Assembly (NCBI RefSeq): GCF_015679985.1
Contig: NZ_CP049239.1
Location: 1,178,001 to 1,242,000 of the forward strand
Direction of reading: 5' to 3'
DNA length: 64,000 bases
DNA from: Campylobacter concisus
GTDB lineage: Bacteria; Campylobacterota; Campylobacteria; Campylobacterales; Campylobacteraceae
The notes under the pieces are model-generated. The model was not told the DNA's origin. It ran no database searches and saw only the letters and a list, made by a program, of their open reading frames with translations. The translations under genes and the position numbers were made by a program. The stretch's first letter is position 1. Every line of letters begins with the position of its first letter. Below, piece after piece: positions 26,942 through 35,016 of the stretch.

Positions 26942-27811
26942 TTAAATTTTAACTCTAACATATGCTCTTTTTGGCGCTGGGTAGCCCTCGATGGTCTTTG
27001 TATTGTCATTTGGGTCTAAGAAATTTCCAAGACTCTCACCATCTATCCACTGCGTTTTTCGTTGCTCATTTAGATCAGTCGCCTTTGTTTCAAGTAAGGT
27101 AAAATCCCTAAACTTAGCTCTCTCGCACCAGTTTTGAAGTGCCGAGAGTGTCGGTACAAAGTAGATATTTGGAATTTTTGAATACCTATCCTTTGGACTT
27201 AGCGCAAAGTCGCCATCCATATCAATATACATAGTATCTAAAAATAGCTCGCCTCCAGGATTCAAAGCCATTTTTAGCTCTTTTAGCATCTTGATAGGAT
27301 CGCTTCTGTGATATATTACGCCAAGGCAAAAAATGGTGTCAAATTTCGCTGCGTATTCTGGCAAGCTCTCTACTCCAAGAAGCTCGTAAGCGATATTTGA
27401 GCGGATAAATTTATTTAAAAAAGCAAACTGCAAATATGTATGCACGCTAGGATCAAAGCCAGTTATGCTTTTTGGATCGTACTCAAGCATCTTAAACATA
27501 TAATATCCATTGTTGCAACCCACGTCAGCCACGCTTTTGCCAGCTAAATTTAGATGAGGAACAAGAATATTAAACTTAATAAAACTTTGCCACTCGCTAT
27601 CTATATATATATCATCAAGTAAAAATGGCCCTTTTCGCCAAGGCTTTAGGCTAAGGGCGAGGTCATAAATTTCATCTTTTTTGGCTTGGTCTAAATTTTT
27701 AAATTTCACATTTACACTATCTTTTAGCTCAAGCTCGCAGTCAAAATTTGCTAAATTTTCTATCCTATTTAAAATTTGCTTTTGTTGCTCGTTAAATTTG
27801 CTAAGATCCAC
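26942..27811 (-). CDS. cmoB: tRNA U34 carboxymethyltransferase CmoB
   Basis: A 289-residue enzyme that transfers the carboxymethyl group of carboxy-SAM to 5-hydroxyuridine at tRNA wobble position 34. The SAM site is KSVADVGCNNGYYMFKML; other family features are FCLGVIYHRSDPIKMLKELK, LFLDTMYIDMDG and RYSKIPNIYFVP. The frame is open to 27919, but that extension overlaps a small lipoprotein gene. GTG 27811, one base after the lipoprotein stop and preceded by GGAAA, gives family length and is my start. The CmoA partner is encoded at 40856-41560. Confidence 0.93.
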   Translation of the reverse strand: MDLSKFNEQQKQILNRIENLANFDCELELKDSVNVKFKNLDQAKKDEIYDLALSLKPWRKGPFLLDDIYIDSEWQSFIKFNILVPHLNLAGKSVADVGCNNGYYMFKMLEYDPKSITGFDPSVHTYLQFAFLNKFIRSNIAYELLGVESLPEYAAKFDTIFCLGVIYHRSDPIKMLKELKMALNPGGELFLDTMYIDMDGDFALSPKDRYSKIPNIYFVPTLSALQNWCERAKFRDFTLLETKATDLNEQRKTQWIDGESLGNFLDPNDNTKTIEGYPAPKRAYVRVKI

Positions 27812-27812
27812 G

Positions 27813-27980
27813 CTATTTCCAGTCGACGATGTTGTGCGGACACTCTTTTTGGTAGGTGCCAGTCGCGTCATAATACTCTTTACAATCATTATAATATTGC
27901 GTCGAAACTCCACGCTCATTCATATAAAGACAACCATTGCAAAATAGCGCTATAAAGCCTAAAAATATAATCTTTTTCAT
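27813..27980 (-). CDS. Small lipoprotein, Cj0978-like
   Basis: A 55-residue protein too short for routine calling: MKKIIFLGFIALFCNGC begins a lipoprotein signal peptide with a candidate lipidated Cys17 (the lipobox is imperfect, with Asn-Gly before it). The mature part is short and holds two more Cys (NDCKEYYDA, QKECPHN). Start ATG 27980, and the stop lies 1 bp before the cmoB GTG. In C. jejuni a putative small lipoprotein (Cj0978c) is next to the cmoB homologue, supporting that this is a real gene. Function unknown. Confidence 0.72.
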   Translation of the reverse strand: MKKIIFLGFIALFCNGCLYMNERGVSTQYYNDCKEYYDATGTYQKECPHNIVDWK

Positions 27981-28073
27981 GTGGCGGATTTTATCATAAA
28001 TAAAAATTTTATGCTAGAATAGCAGGCAGTTTTAGAGCCAAGTTTGGCTAAGATTAAGCAAAAAAGGCATTTT

Positions 28074-29153
28074 ATGCAAAGAAGAGATTTTTTTAAATTC
28101 AGTAGTTTTTTAGGTGCAGCGAGTCTGCTTCCAAGTGTCACTCTAGCTAGCGATGAGCCAGCAAATCCAGTTGTTAGAAATTTCGATGTAAATTTCAAAC
28201 ACCAGCTGCTTGAAAAGGGCAAAAGCTCAAAAATTTGGCTACCACTCCCACTAAGCACCACTTATCAGCAACTAACCCAAGACTACGTCATAAACACAAC
28301 CGCTAAAAACGTCTATATTTCAGATACGCTAATACCTACAATGTATGCTGATTTTGAAGAAAATGAGCCAAGACCTATCTTAAATGTGCAGTTTAAAATT
28401 CAAACAACAGAGCGCAACACTGACTTTAGCAAGGTAAATTACGATCCAAACGAGAAGGTAGATCCTGCTGTTTTGGAGTTTTTAAAACCAACTTCACACA
28501 TCCCAACTGACGGCGTCGTAAGAGCAAAAGCGCTAGAGATAGTTGGAAATTTAAAGGGCGACTTGGAGCGTGCAAAAGCAATCTACACGTGGGTTGCAAA
28601 CACTATGCAGCGTGATAACAGCATCCTAGGATGTGGCACAGGCGATGTTAGAGCAATACTAGAAAGCGGAAAACTAGTGGGCAAATGCACCGACATAAAC
28701 TCAGTTTTCGTGGGACTTTGCAGATCAGTTGGCATCCCAGCAAGAGAGATTTTTGGTATCAGAGTTGGTCAGTCTAGATTTTCAGATCAAATGGGTAGCG
28801 CAAAAGATGGCGTAGCTAAAATTTCAGGCGGACAGCACTGCAGGGCTGAGTTTTACTTAAAAGGCTATGGTTGGATACCAGTTGATCCAGCTGATGTCAC
28901 AAAGGTAAGACTGGGCGAGAAGCTAACAAATGACGACGCCAAGATCGTAGCTGTGAGAGAGTACTGCTTTGGTAACTGGGAGATGTGCTGGATAGGCTTT
29001 AACTACGGCCGCGACTTTATCTTAAAGCCAACCCCAGAGCAAACTCCGCTAAACAACTTTGGCTACCCATACGCTGAAGTTGATGGCAACACACAAAACT
29101 ACTATTCGCCAAAAGAATTTAGCTACGACTACGTCTCAACAGAGCTAAAATGA
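28074..29153 (+). CDS. Tat-exported transglutaminase-like domain protein
   Basis: A 359-residue protein with a twin-arginine signal MQRRDFFKFSSFLGAASLLP, a hydrophobic stretch and a cleavage region TLASDE. The C-terminal half is a transglutaminase-like/cysteine-protease fold: catalytic Cys in LVGKCTDINSVFVGLCRS, His in SGGQHCRAEFYLKGYGW, Asp in IPVDPADV. It should act folded in the periplasm; substrate unknown. ATG 28074 has an AAGG site; the longer frame from 28044 would put ten residues before the RR motif. It overlaps the MerT-like gene by 4 bp, so it is cotranslated. The Tat genes are at 54.8-55.9 kb. Confidence 0.85.
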   Translation: MQRRDFFKFSSFLGAASLLPSVTLASDEPANPVVRNFDVNFKHQLLEKGKSSKIWLPLPLSTTYQQLTQDYVINTTAKNVYISDTLIPTMYADFEENEPRPILNVQFKIQTTERNTDFSKVNYDPNEKVDPAVLEFLKPTSHIPTDGVVRAKALEIVGNLKGDLERAKAIYTWVANTMQRDNSILGCGTGDVRAILESGKLVGKCTDINSVFVGLCRSVGIPAREIFGIRVGQSRFSDQMGSAKDGVAKISGGQHCRAEFYLKGYGWIPVDPADVTKVRLGEKLTNDDAKIVAVREYCFGNWEMCWIGFNYGRDFILKPTPEQTPLNNFGYPYAEVDGNTQNYYSPKEFSYDYVSTELK

Positions 29154-29473
29154 GAGCCTTTTGGCTGATACTAACATCCATAGGTAGTGCTATCGGCGCT
29201 ACCTTGTGCTGCTTGCCGGCACTTCTTTTTCTGCTTTTTGGTACATCTTTTTCTTTTCTATCTTGGACACAAAATTTATACGAATACCGCGTTCCTTTAA
29301 GCGTTATGGCCGTCATTTGCTTTGTGATTTCAGGAATTAGTCTATTTTACAAGCCAAAAAGTTGCAACCTAAGCTATAAAAAGAAAAAATGGATAGTTAT
29401 ATATATACTTTTTGGAGTGATTTTGCTTTTACTCCTTACATATCCGGAGCTTTTAGGAGAAATTTATGCGTAA
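29150..29473 (+). CDS. MerT-like small membrane transporter
   Basis: A 107-residue inner-membrane protein with three predicted helices (5-33, 49-67, 80-102). The vicinal cysteines Cys20-Cys21 in the first helix (GATLCCLPALLF) are the hallmark of MerT, which passes Hg(II) across the membrane; a third Cys lies in the cytoplasmic loop KPKSCNLSYK. It overlaps the upstream transglutaminase-like gene by 4 bp and the MerP-like gene by 8 bp. There is no mercuric reductase, merR or MerR-type operator nearby, so the metal could be something other than mercury. Confidence 0.7.
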   Translation: MRAFWLILTSIGSAIGATLCCLPALLFLLFGTSFSFLSWTQNLYEYRVPLSVMAVICFVISGISLFYKPKSCNLSYKKKKWIVIYILFGVILLLLLTYPELLGEIYA

Positions 29474-29723
29474 AATTTTAGTTTTAACCCTTCTTGCACT
29501 TAGTTGCTATGCTGATAAAAAGATAGAAATTTCAGTGCCTAGCATGCACTGTCCGCTTTGCACAGCAATAGTTAGAAAGGCTGCTCTTAGCGTTGAGGGC
29601 GTAAAAAAGGCAGATGTATCGCTAAAAGAGCGAAAAGCTGTCGTTACAGCAGATGATAAGCTCGATGAAAAAGAGCTTTTAAAAGCAGTCGATTCGACTG
29701 GCTATAAGGGCGAGATAAAATAA
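29466..29723 (+). CDS. MerP-like periplasmic heavy-metal-binding (HMA) protein
   Basis: An 85-residue exported protein: signal peptide MRKILVLTLLALSCYA, then one HMA domain with the CXXC metal site in VPSMHCPLCTAIVRKA (Cys29, Cys32) and the usual VEGVKKADVSL and DSTGYKG elements. It would hand a soft metal ion (Hg, Cu or Zn) to the MerT-like membrane partner whose gene overlaps it. The intervening His-Cys-Pro-Leu-Cys differs from the MerP consensus GMTCxxC. 16 bp before pepD. Confidence 0.82.
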   Translation: MRKILVLTLLALSCYADKKIEISVPSMHCPLCTAIVRKAALSVEGVKKADVSLKERKAVVTADDKLDEKELLKAVDSTGYKGEIK

Positions 29724-29739
29724 ATTTACGGAGGCAAAT

Positions 29740-31029
29740 ATGTCAAATAGTGAAATTTTAAAGAAATTTGAGACACTTTCTGCGATACCGCACTGCAGTT
29801 ATGAGACTGATAAGATGCGTAATTTTCTAGCTAGCTATGCAAAAGATAAGGGCTGTGAGGTCGTGGTCGATAGCTTTGGCAACATTCATGCGTTTAAAGG
29901 CAAACCAAAAATTTGCTTGCAAAGCCACTACGATATGGTCTGCATGGGTGATGCTCCAAAGATTGAGATAGTTTATGGCGATGATGGCTACATGAGGGCT
30001 AAAAACTCATCTTTAGGTGCCGATAACGGCATCGGCGTAGCTATCATGATGCAGATGATAAGCGAATTTGATGACATAGAGTGCCTCTTTACAAACAATG
30101 AAGAAGTTGGCATGATCGGAGCTACTGGCTTTAGCGGCGAGTTAAAAGCCGATAAGCTTTTAAATTTAGACAGCGAAGAGGACGATAGAGTCACTATCGG
30201 CTGTGCTGGCGGTGTAAATTTATTTGCCAATACCTCGCTTAATAGCAAAAAAACAAAAGAGAGCACGCTTTATGAAGTAAAAGTAAGTGGGCTTCCTGGC
30301 GGACACTCTGGCAATGAGATACATAAAAATATCCCAAATGCGATCAAGGTTTTGGCAGCATTTGTGACTAAAAATAGCTGCAAGCTTGTTAAATTTGAAG
30401 GTGGCGAGCGAAGCAACTCTATCCCAAGCGGCGCAACCGCACTGGTTCTAAGCGATAAAGAGCTAAAAAGTGAGTGTGAAAATTTAAGCGTGAAAAAGCT
30501 TGGCATGGGAGATGAAATTTTAGAAAATGGCGAGAAAATTTTAGCACTAATCAATTCATTTTCACAAGGCGTAAGAGCCTATAACTGTGAGCTGGGCATA
30601 CCACAAGATAGTGTCAATCTCTCGCTTGTAAAGATCAAAGATGATGGCATACTTGAAGTGGAGTTTTTTGCTAGATCAATGAGTAAAGACGGACTAAACA
30701 GTATGGAATTTGAAATTTCTGAGCTTGCAAAAGCACTTGGCTTTAGCGTCATTACAAAAGATAGAAACCCGGCTTGGAAGCCTATAGATGATAAATTTGC
30801 AAACGATATCTTAGAAGAGCTAAAAATTTATAAGCCAAATGCAAGGATAACAGCCGTTCACGCTGGTTTAGAGTGTGGCGTACTTTTAGAGAAAAAAGCG
30901 GGTCTTAGTGCTTGCTCAATAGGACCAAACATCCACTCACCTCACTCAACAAGAGAATGCTGCGAAGTTGAATCTGCGCTTTTTATAGAAAAAGTCGTTC
31001 GCGGTATCGTTAAAAAATATAACTCATAA
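29740..31029 (+). CDS. pepD: Aminoacyl-histidine dipeptidase (M20 peptidase)
   Basis: A 429-residue cytoplasmic metallopeptidase of the PepD type. Metal ligands: His and Asp in LQSHYDMVCMGD, Asp in LGADNGIGVAI, Glu pair in FTNNEEVGMIGATG, Asp in NLDSEEDD, and a C-terminal His in IGPNIHSPHSTRE. The lid domain lies between. It hydrolyses Xaa-His and other dipeptides, fitting an amino-acid-using lifestyle. ATG 29740 has a GGAGG site. Last gene of the plus-strand run, followed by a strong palindrome. Confidence 0.93.
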   Translation: MSNSEILKKFETLSAIPHCSYETDKMRNFLASYAKDKGCEVVVDSFGNIHAFKGKPKICLQSHYDMVCMGDAPKIEIVYGDDGYMRAKNSSLGADNGIGVAIMMQMISEFDDIECLFTNNEEVGMIGATGFSGELKADKLLNLDSEEDDRVTIGCAGGVNLFANTSLNSKKTKESTLYEVKVSGLPGGHSGNEIHKNIPNAIKVLAAFVTKNSCKLVKFEGGERSNSIPSGATALVLSDKELKSECENLSVKKLGMGDEILENGEKILALINSFSQGVRAYNCELGIPQDSVNLSLVKIKDDGILEVEFFARSMSKDGLNSMEFEISELAKALGFSVITKDRNPAWKPIDDKFANDILEELKIYKPNARITAVHAGLECGVLLEKKAGLSACSIGPNIHSPHSTRECCEVESALFIEKVVRGIVKKYNS

Positions 31030-31071
31030 AATCCAAAATTTGCTAGAAATTTCTAGCAAATTTTGGATTTT
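31028..31071. terminator. Perfect 44-bp palindrome, bidirectional terminator of pepD and pyrC
   Basis: Two 22-bp arms with no loop (AAAATCCAAAATTTGCTAGA and so on, centred between 31049 and 31050), starting with the last base of the pepD stop region. A-rich left and T-rich right ends let it terminate in both directions. Confidence 0.85.
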
Positions 31072-31111
31072 GAAGATTTAGGATTTACTCGCAAGCACGA
31101 GCAAATTTATA

Positions 31112-32389
31112 TTATTTTCCAAACTCATAAACAATCTTGCCACTTTTTATCGTGGTAGTCGCTGCGCCTTTTAGCTTTTTACCAAAGAGTGGGGAATTTA
31201 TAGATTTTGAGCGGTTTATCTTCTCATCATAAATGTACTCGATCTCAGGATCAATCACAGCAATATCAGCTAGCATGCCCTCAGCAAGCCTGCCTTTATC
31301 TTTTAAATTTAGCATTTTAGCCGCATTTGTCGATGTTAGCTCCACCATGCGCTCTAAGCTTATAACACCCTCATTTACGAGCTTTAGAGTGAGTGGCACA
31401 AGGGTTTGAAGTCCGATGATGCCAAATGGCGCCTTGTCAAATTCTACTATCTTTTCGTCTGTGTGATGTGGGGCATGATCGGTGGCGATAACGTCTATAA
31501 GGCCGCTTTTTAGCGCCTCTCTCACCGCTTTTACGTCGCTTACCTCACGAAGTGGTGGTGACATTTTGAAATTTGTATCGTAGGCATTTTTCAAAATTTC
31601 ATCGTCGCTAAAGCTAAAGTGGTGAGGTGTCGCCTCGCAAGTGATGTTTATACCCTCTTTTTTGCCCATTTCGATGATCTTTAGCGAGTACTCCGAGCTT
31701 ACGTGAGCGATATGGATGTGCGCTTTAGTGAGCTTTGCAAGCAGCATATCGCGGCTAACTGCGATCTCCTCTTTCTCTCTTGCCATGCCGCGAAGTCCAA
31801 GTATGGCTGAGACCTTGCCCTCGTGCATGACGCCCTGCCTGCAAAGCGAGCAGTCCTCTGAGTGGCTTATACAAAAGCTACCAAACATGCTTGAATACTC
31901 AAGTGCTGCTCTCATCACGCTTGAGCTAGTCACTGGTAGGCCATCATCACTAAATGCGACTGCGCCAGCCTCTATGAGATCGCCCATTTCGACGATCTCA
32001 TTGCCACCAAGCCCTTTGCTAATGGCTGCAATTGGCAAAAGATCGATCAGCCCGCAGTTTCTTGCCTTTTCTATCATCGCTCTTGTGATCGAGGCGTTGT
32101 CATTTACTGGGTTTGTGTTAGCCATGCAAAGGCAGGTAGTCACTCCCCCAGCTACGGCCGCCTGCGAGCCTGAGATGATGTCATCTTTATACTCTTGACC
32201 AGGATCGCGAAAATGCACGTGCATGTCGATAAGTCCTGGCATAACGAGCTTATTTGTAGCATCGATGACCTTATCAGCCTCAAATTTCTCACTTCCGATT
32301 TTGGCTATTTTACCGTTTTCTATTAGGATATTTGCCTTAAATTTCTCGTCGCTATTTACGATAGTGCCGTTAATTATTGCTATTTTCAT
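31112..32389 (-). CDS. pyrC: Dihydroorotase
   Basis: A 425-residue class I dihydroorotase that cyclises carbamoyl-aspartate in pyrimidine synthesis. The zinc motif is LIDMHVHFRDPGQEYKD. Other metal and substrate residues are in FSDDGLPV, ISHSEDCSL, IHIAHVSSE and IDVIATDHAPHHTDEK, so it looks catalytically complete rather than an inactive PyrC-like subunit. It directly follows pyrB (2 bp gap). Confidence 0.95.
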   Translation of the reverse strand: MKIAIINGTIVNSDEKFKANILIENGKIAKIGSEKFEADKVIDATNKLVMPGLIDMHVHFRDPGQEYKDDIISGSQAAVAGGVTTCLCMANTNPVNDNASITRAMIEKARNCGLIDLLPIAAISKGLGGNEIVEMGDLIEAGAVAFSDDGLPVTSSSVMRAALEYSSMFGSFCISHSEDCSLCRQGVMHEGKVSAILGLRGMAREKEEIAVSRDMLLAKLTKAHIHIAHVSSEYSLKIIEMGKKEGINITCEATPHHFSFSDDEILKNAYDTNFKMSPPLREVSDVKAVREALKSGLIDVIATDHAPHHTDEKIVEFDKAPFGIIGLQTLVPLTLKLVNEGVISLERMVELTSTNAAKMLNLKDKGRLAEGMLADIAVIDPEIEYIYDEKINRSKSINSPLFGKKLKGAATTTIKSGKIVYEFGK

Positions 32390-32391
32390 CG

Positions 32392-33321
32392 TTAGCCCCT
32401 ATTTTTTGCAAGCGTATTTAGTATCGCCATTCTTATAGCAACGCCGTTTTCAACTTGATTTAGTATGACTGAGTGTGTGCCATCAGCCACGTCTGAGTTT
32501 AGCTCTACGCCCCTATTTATTGGCCCTGGATGCAACACGATAGCGTCAGGCTTTGCTAGCTTTATCCTATTTTTATTTAGTCCAAAGAATTTCGAGTACT
32601 CTCTCGAGCTTGGAAATGCCACGTCCGCACCACCACGCTCTAGTTGGATGCGAAGCATAATGATGACGTCGCTACCCTCGCAGGCTTCTTCCATATTTTT
32701 GCAAATTTGAGACTCAAAGACCTCAGCATCTTTTGGCATCATCATCCTTGGTGCAAAGAGCTTTAAATTTATGCCAAATTTCTTCATCGCCCAGATGTCT
32801 GACCTTGCCACGCGGCTTCTAGCGATGTCGCCGATGATCGCCACGTTTAAATTTTTATCCAAAATTTTGCCATGCTCTCTTAGCGTGAAAAGATCAAGCA
32901 GAGCTTGGCTTGGGTGCTCATTTGTACCGTCCCCTGCATTTACGACGCTAGCCTCTGTTCTATCCGCTGCAAATTTTGCCGCTCCAGAGCTTGGATGACG
33001 AAGCACGATGATGTCAGTTCTCATCGCAGCCATGTTATTCATCGTGTCATTTAGGCTCTCGCCCTTTGTCACACTAGAGCTTGATGAGCTGAAATTTATC
33101 GTATCAGCCCCAAGTCTCTTTGCTGCGATCTCAAAGGATGTTCTAGTTCTTGTCGAGTTTTCATAAAATGCGTTGATCGTGGTCTTTCCACGAAGATAGT
33201 CATTTTTTTTCACTTGGCTTAAATTTAGCTCCTTAAACTCTTTCGCCGCCTCTAGAAAATATAAAATTTCTTCTTTGCTAAGCTCTCTAGTTCCTATCAA
33301 ATCTTTATGTTTGTAGCCCAT
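32392..33321 (-). CDS. pyrB: Aspartate carbamoyltransferase catalytic subunit
   Basis: A 309-residue enzyme joining carbamoyl phosphate and aspartate. Carbamoyl-phosphate-binding motif YENSTRTRTSFEIAAKRLGA; aspartate-side loop NAGDGTNEHPSQALLDLFT; HPGPINRGVE near the C-terminus. No pyrI is adjacent. Upstream of pyrC with a 2-bp gap, suggesting coupled expression and possibly a complex. Confidence 0.96.
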   Translation of the reverse strand: MGYKHKDLIGTRELSKEEILYFLEAAKEFKELNLSQVKKNDYLRGKTTINAFYENSTRTRTSFEIAAKRLGADTINFSSSSSSVTKGESLNDTMNNMAAMRTDIIVLRHPSSGAAKFAADRTEASVVNAGDGTNEHPSQALLDLFTLREHGKILDKNLNVAIIGDIARSRVARSDIWAMKKFGINLKLFAPRMMMPKDAEVFESQICKNMEEACEGSDVIIMLRIQLERGGADVAFPSSREYSKFFGLNKNRIKLAKPDAIVLHPGPINRGVELNSDVADGTHSVILNQVENGVAIRMAILNTLAKNRG

Positions 33322-33337
33322 TTTAAGCCTCTTAAAT

Positions 33338-33748
33338 TTATTTTGCTACGAAGTCGCAAGCTGGTTGGTAGCCGTTATCACAAGCTTTTTTAAATAAAGC
33401 CTTTGCTTTTTCTTCGTTTTTTGCTTCGTTTGCGTCTTTATCTTTTACAAGGCCATAAGCGATCATTTCGCCTAGTTTTTCGCACGCCATACCCTCATTT
33501 TCGTCACACATTTTTGTAAAAATTTTCTCAGCCTGAACTCTATCTTTTGCTACGCCGTCTCCGTTAAATAGCATGATAGCATTCATTGTGCAAGCTTTTT
33601 TCTCGCCCTCTCCGCAAGCCTTATTAAAATAAAGATAAGCTTCATTAAAATTTTTCTTTGCATAAAGCTCGTTTGCTTTGTCTAAATTTTCATTTGCCAT
33701 AGCATTTAACGCAAAAACTGCTGCCACTAAAACTAAAATTTTCTTCAT
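33338..33748 (-). CDS. Secreted Sel1-repeat cysteine-rich protein
   Basis: A 136-residue exported protein: signal peptide MKKILVLVAAVFALNAMA, then about three Sel1/TPR-like alpha-helical repeats (ANELYAKKNFNEAYLYFNKA, the DRVQAEKIFTKMC unit, and AKALFKKACDNGYQPAC). Five cysteines lie at repeat-like spacing (ACGEGEKKAC, MCDENEGMAC, ACDNGYQPAC), as in the Helicobacter cysteine-rich proteins, and probably form repeat-stapling disulfides in the periplasm. Partner unknown. It lies 16 bp before pyrB and 9 bp after the acidic 75-residue gene. Confidence 0.82.
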   Translation of the reverse strand: MKKILVLVAAVFALNAMANENLDKANELYAKKNFNEAYLYFNKACGEGEKKACTMNAIMLFNGDGVAKDRVQAEKIFTKMCDENEGMACEKLGEMIAYGLVKDKDANEAKNEEKAKALFKKACDNGYQPACDFVAK

Positions 33749-33757
33749 TTTCTTTCC

Positions 33758-33985
33758 TTATTTAAATAATTTCGAATGATGTTTTTTCATATATTCAACT
33801 ATCTCTATGACCTCATCGCTTCCGCTAGCGTCAGAATTTTCTAACGCATCATCGATGCACTCAACATAAAGATTTGCCGCCTCTTCAAGTTTGTCTTTTT
33901 TTACTCCAGCATAGTAGAACATCGCCTCAAGCACCATACTAAGCTCATAGCTAAGTTCTTCTACGCTTACCTCTTCTTCTTTCAT
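33758..33985 (-). CDS. Small acidic conserved-looking protein, unknown function
   Basis: A 75-residue, strongly acidic, helical protein (EEEVSVEELSYELSMVLEAM, then ECIDDALENSDAS) with no recognised domain. Its ATG overlaps the stop of the DHH phosphoesterase gene by 4 bp, which supports translation. Cytoplasmic by composition. Confidence 0.65.
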   Translation of the reverse strand: MKEEEVSVEELSYELSMVLEAMFYYAGVKKDKLEEAANLYVECIDDALENSDASGSDEVIEIVEYMKKHHSKLFK

Positions 33986-35007
33986 ATTTCCTCCTGTGTT
34001 TTTTTGGTTATTAGATCAACTATCTGTGCCTTGATCGGCTCATAGCTAAAGCTATCTTTAAAATTTGCAAATAATCCGCCGCTTGCGTTCACGTGTCCGC
34101 CGCCGCCAACTAGGTGCTTTGCCATGGTGCTAACATCAAGCTTGCCATTTGCGCGAAAGCTTAGTGTTTTTTTATTTGTCACGTCGATAAAGAAGTCAAA
34201 TTCAGGATTTGCCACTAAAAAGTCGTTGCCAATAACCGAAACGTTGCCGACATTGTAGGTTAAAATTCCTTTATGATCTTTATAACTTATGCTAAATTTC
34301 TCTTTATTTTCACTAAGTTTTTTTACGACATAGCTTGAGATTAGATTGCTTAGCGTATCGTCTTTATCCTCTTTGAAAAATGACTTCTTAATAGCATGCA
34401 CCTGCATATCAAGGCCGATATAGTCGTTTTTTTCGTTAAAAAATTTGCTTGCTTCTTTTAGGATGTGATCCATATAGAGGTTGTTTTCAGCTTCAAACAT
34501 CACTTTATTTATCTCTTTAGCATTTGCCACAAGCCCCAAGCAGACCTTTCCCATCTCAAAATTTTTATCATCTTTTAGCCAGATATCTACGGCATTTACG
34601 ACGTCACTAAAAATTTCAAGCTCTTTGTTTTTGCCAAAAATTCCTGCAAAAAAATCATAAGTGATCTTTGTGGCGCACCTTGAGCTATCTAAAAAATACC
34701 ATGGATAGGCACTCGCACACTCTGCACCGCTTTGGTGATGATCTAGCAAAAATAGCTTTATATTTTTACCCCTTATCATATCTTCAAAGCTCTCACACTG
34801 AGCTAGGCTTAAATTTAGATCAGTGATCAAGATGATGTTTTTATCATCATTTGAAGCATCTATCTCAGCTAAAATTTGAGCAAATTTATCATCTATCTCC
34901 CTGCCGTAGTTTGAGTTTAGAAATTTCACATCTTTGAAGTAAAAATTTGTTATGTATTGCGCGCCGTATCCGTCAAGATCAGTGTGTGAGAGGTGATAAA
35001 TTTTCAT
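33982..35007 (-). CDS. DHH/DHHA1-family phosphoesterase
   Basis: A 341-residue member of the RecJ/NrnA superfamily. Metal motifs: HTDLDGYGAQY (residues about 7-17), ILITDLN, FLLDHHQSG, AVDIWL; the C-terminal DHHA1 domain ends with GGGGHVNASGG. Such enzymes degrade nano-RNA, cyclic dinucleotides or phosphoadenosine phosphate; the substrate here cannot be chosen from sequence. It is 9 bp behind flhA and coupled to the acidic small gene. Confidence 0.85.
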   Translation of the reverse strand: MKIYHLSHTDLDGYGAQYITNFYFKDVKFLNSNYGREIDDKFAQILAEIDASNDDKNIILITDLNLSLAQCESFEDMIRGKNIKLFLLDHHQSGAECASAYPWYFLDSSRCATKITYDFFAGIFGKNKELEIFSDVVNAVDIWLKDDKNFEMGKVCLGLVANAKEINKVMFEAENNLYMDHILKEASKFFNEKNDYIGLDMQVHAIKKSFFKEDKDDTLSNLISSYVVKKLSENKEKFSISYKDHKGILTYNVGNVSVIGNDFLVANPEFDFFIDVTNKKTLSFRANGKLDVSTMAKHLVGGGGHVNASGGLFANFKDSFSYEPIKAQIVDLITKKTQEEI

Positions 35008-35016
35008 CGTTTTCCT

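Noticed and set aside
29466-29723. Mercury-resistance operon
   Set aside because: Only transport and binding proteins are present; no merA, merB, merR or mer operator.
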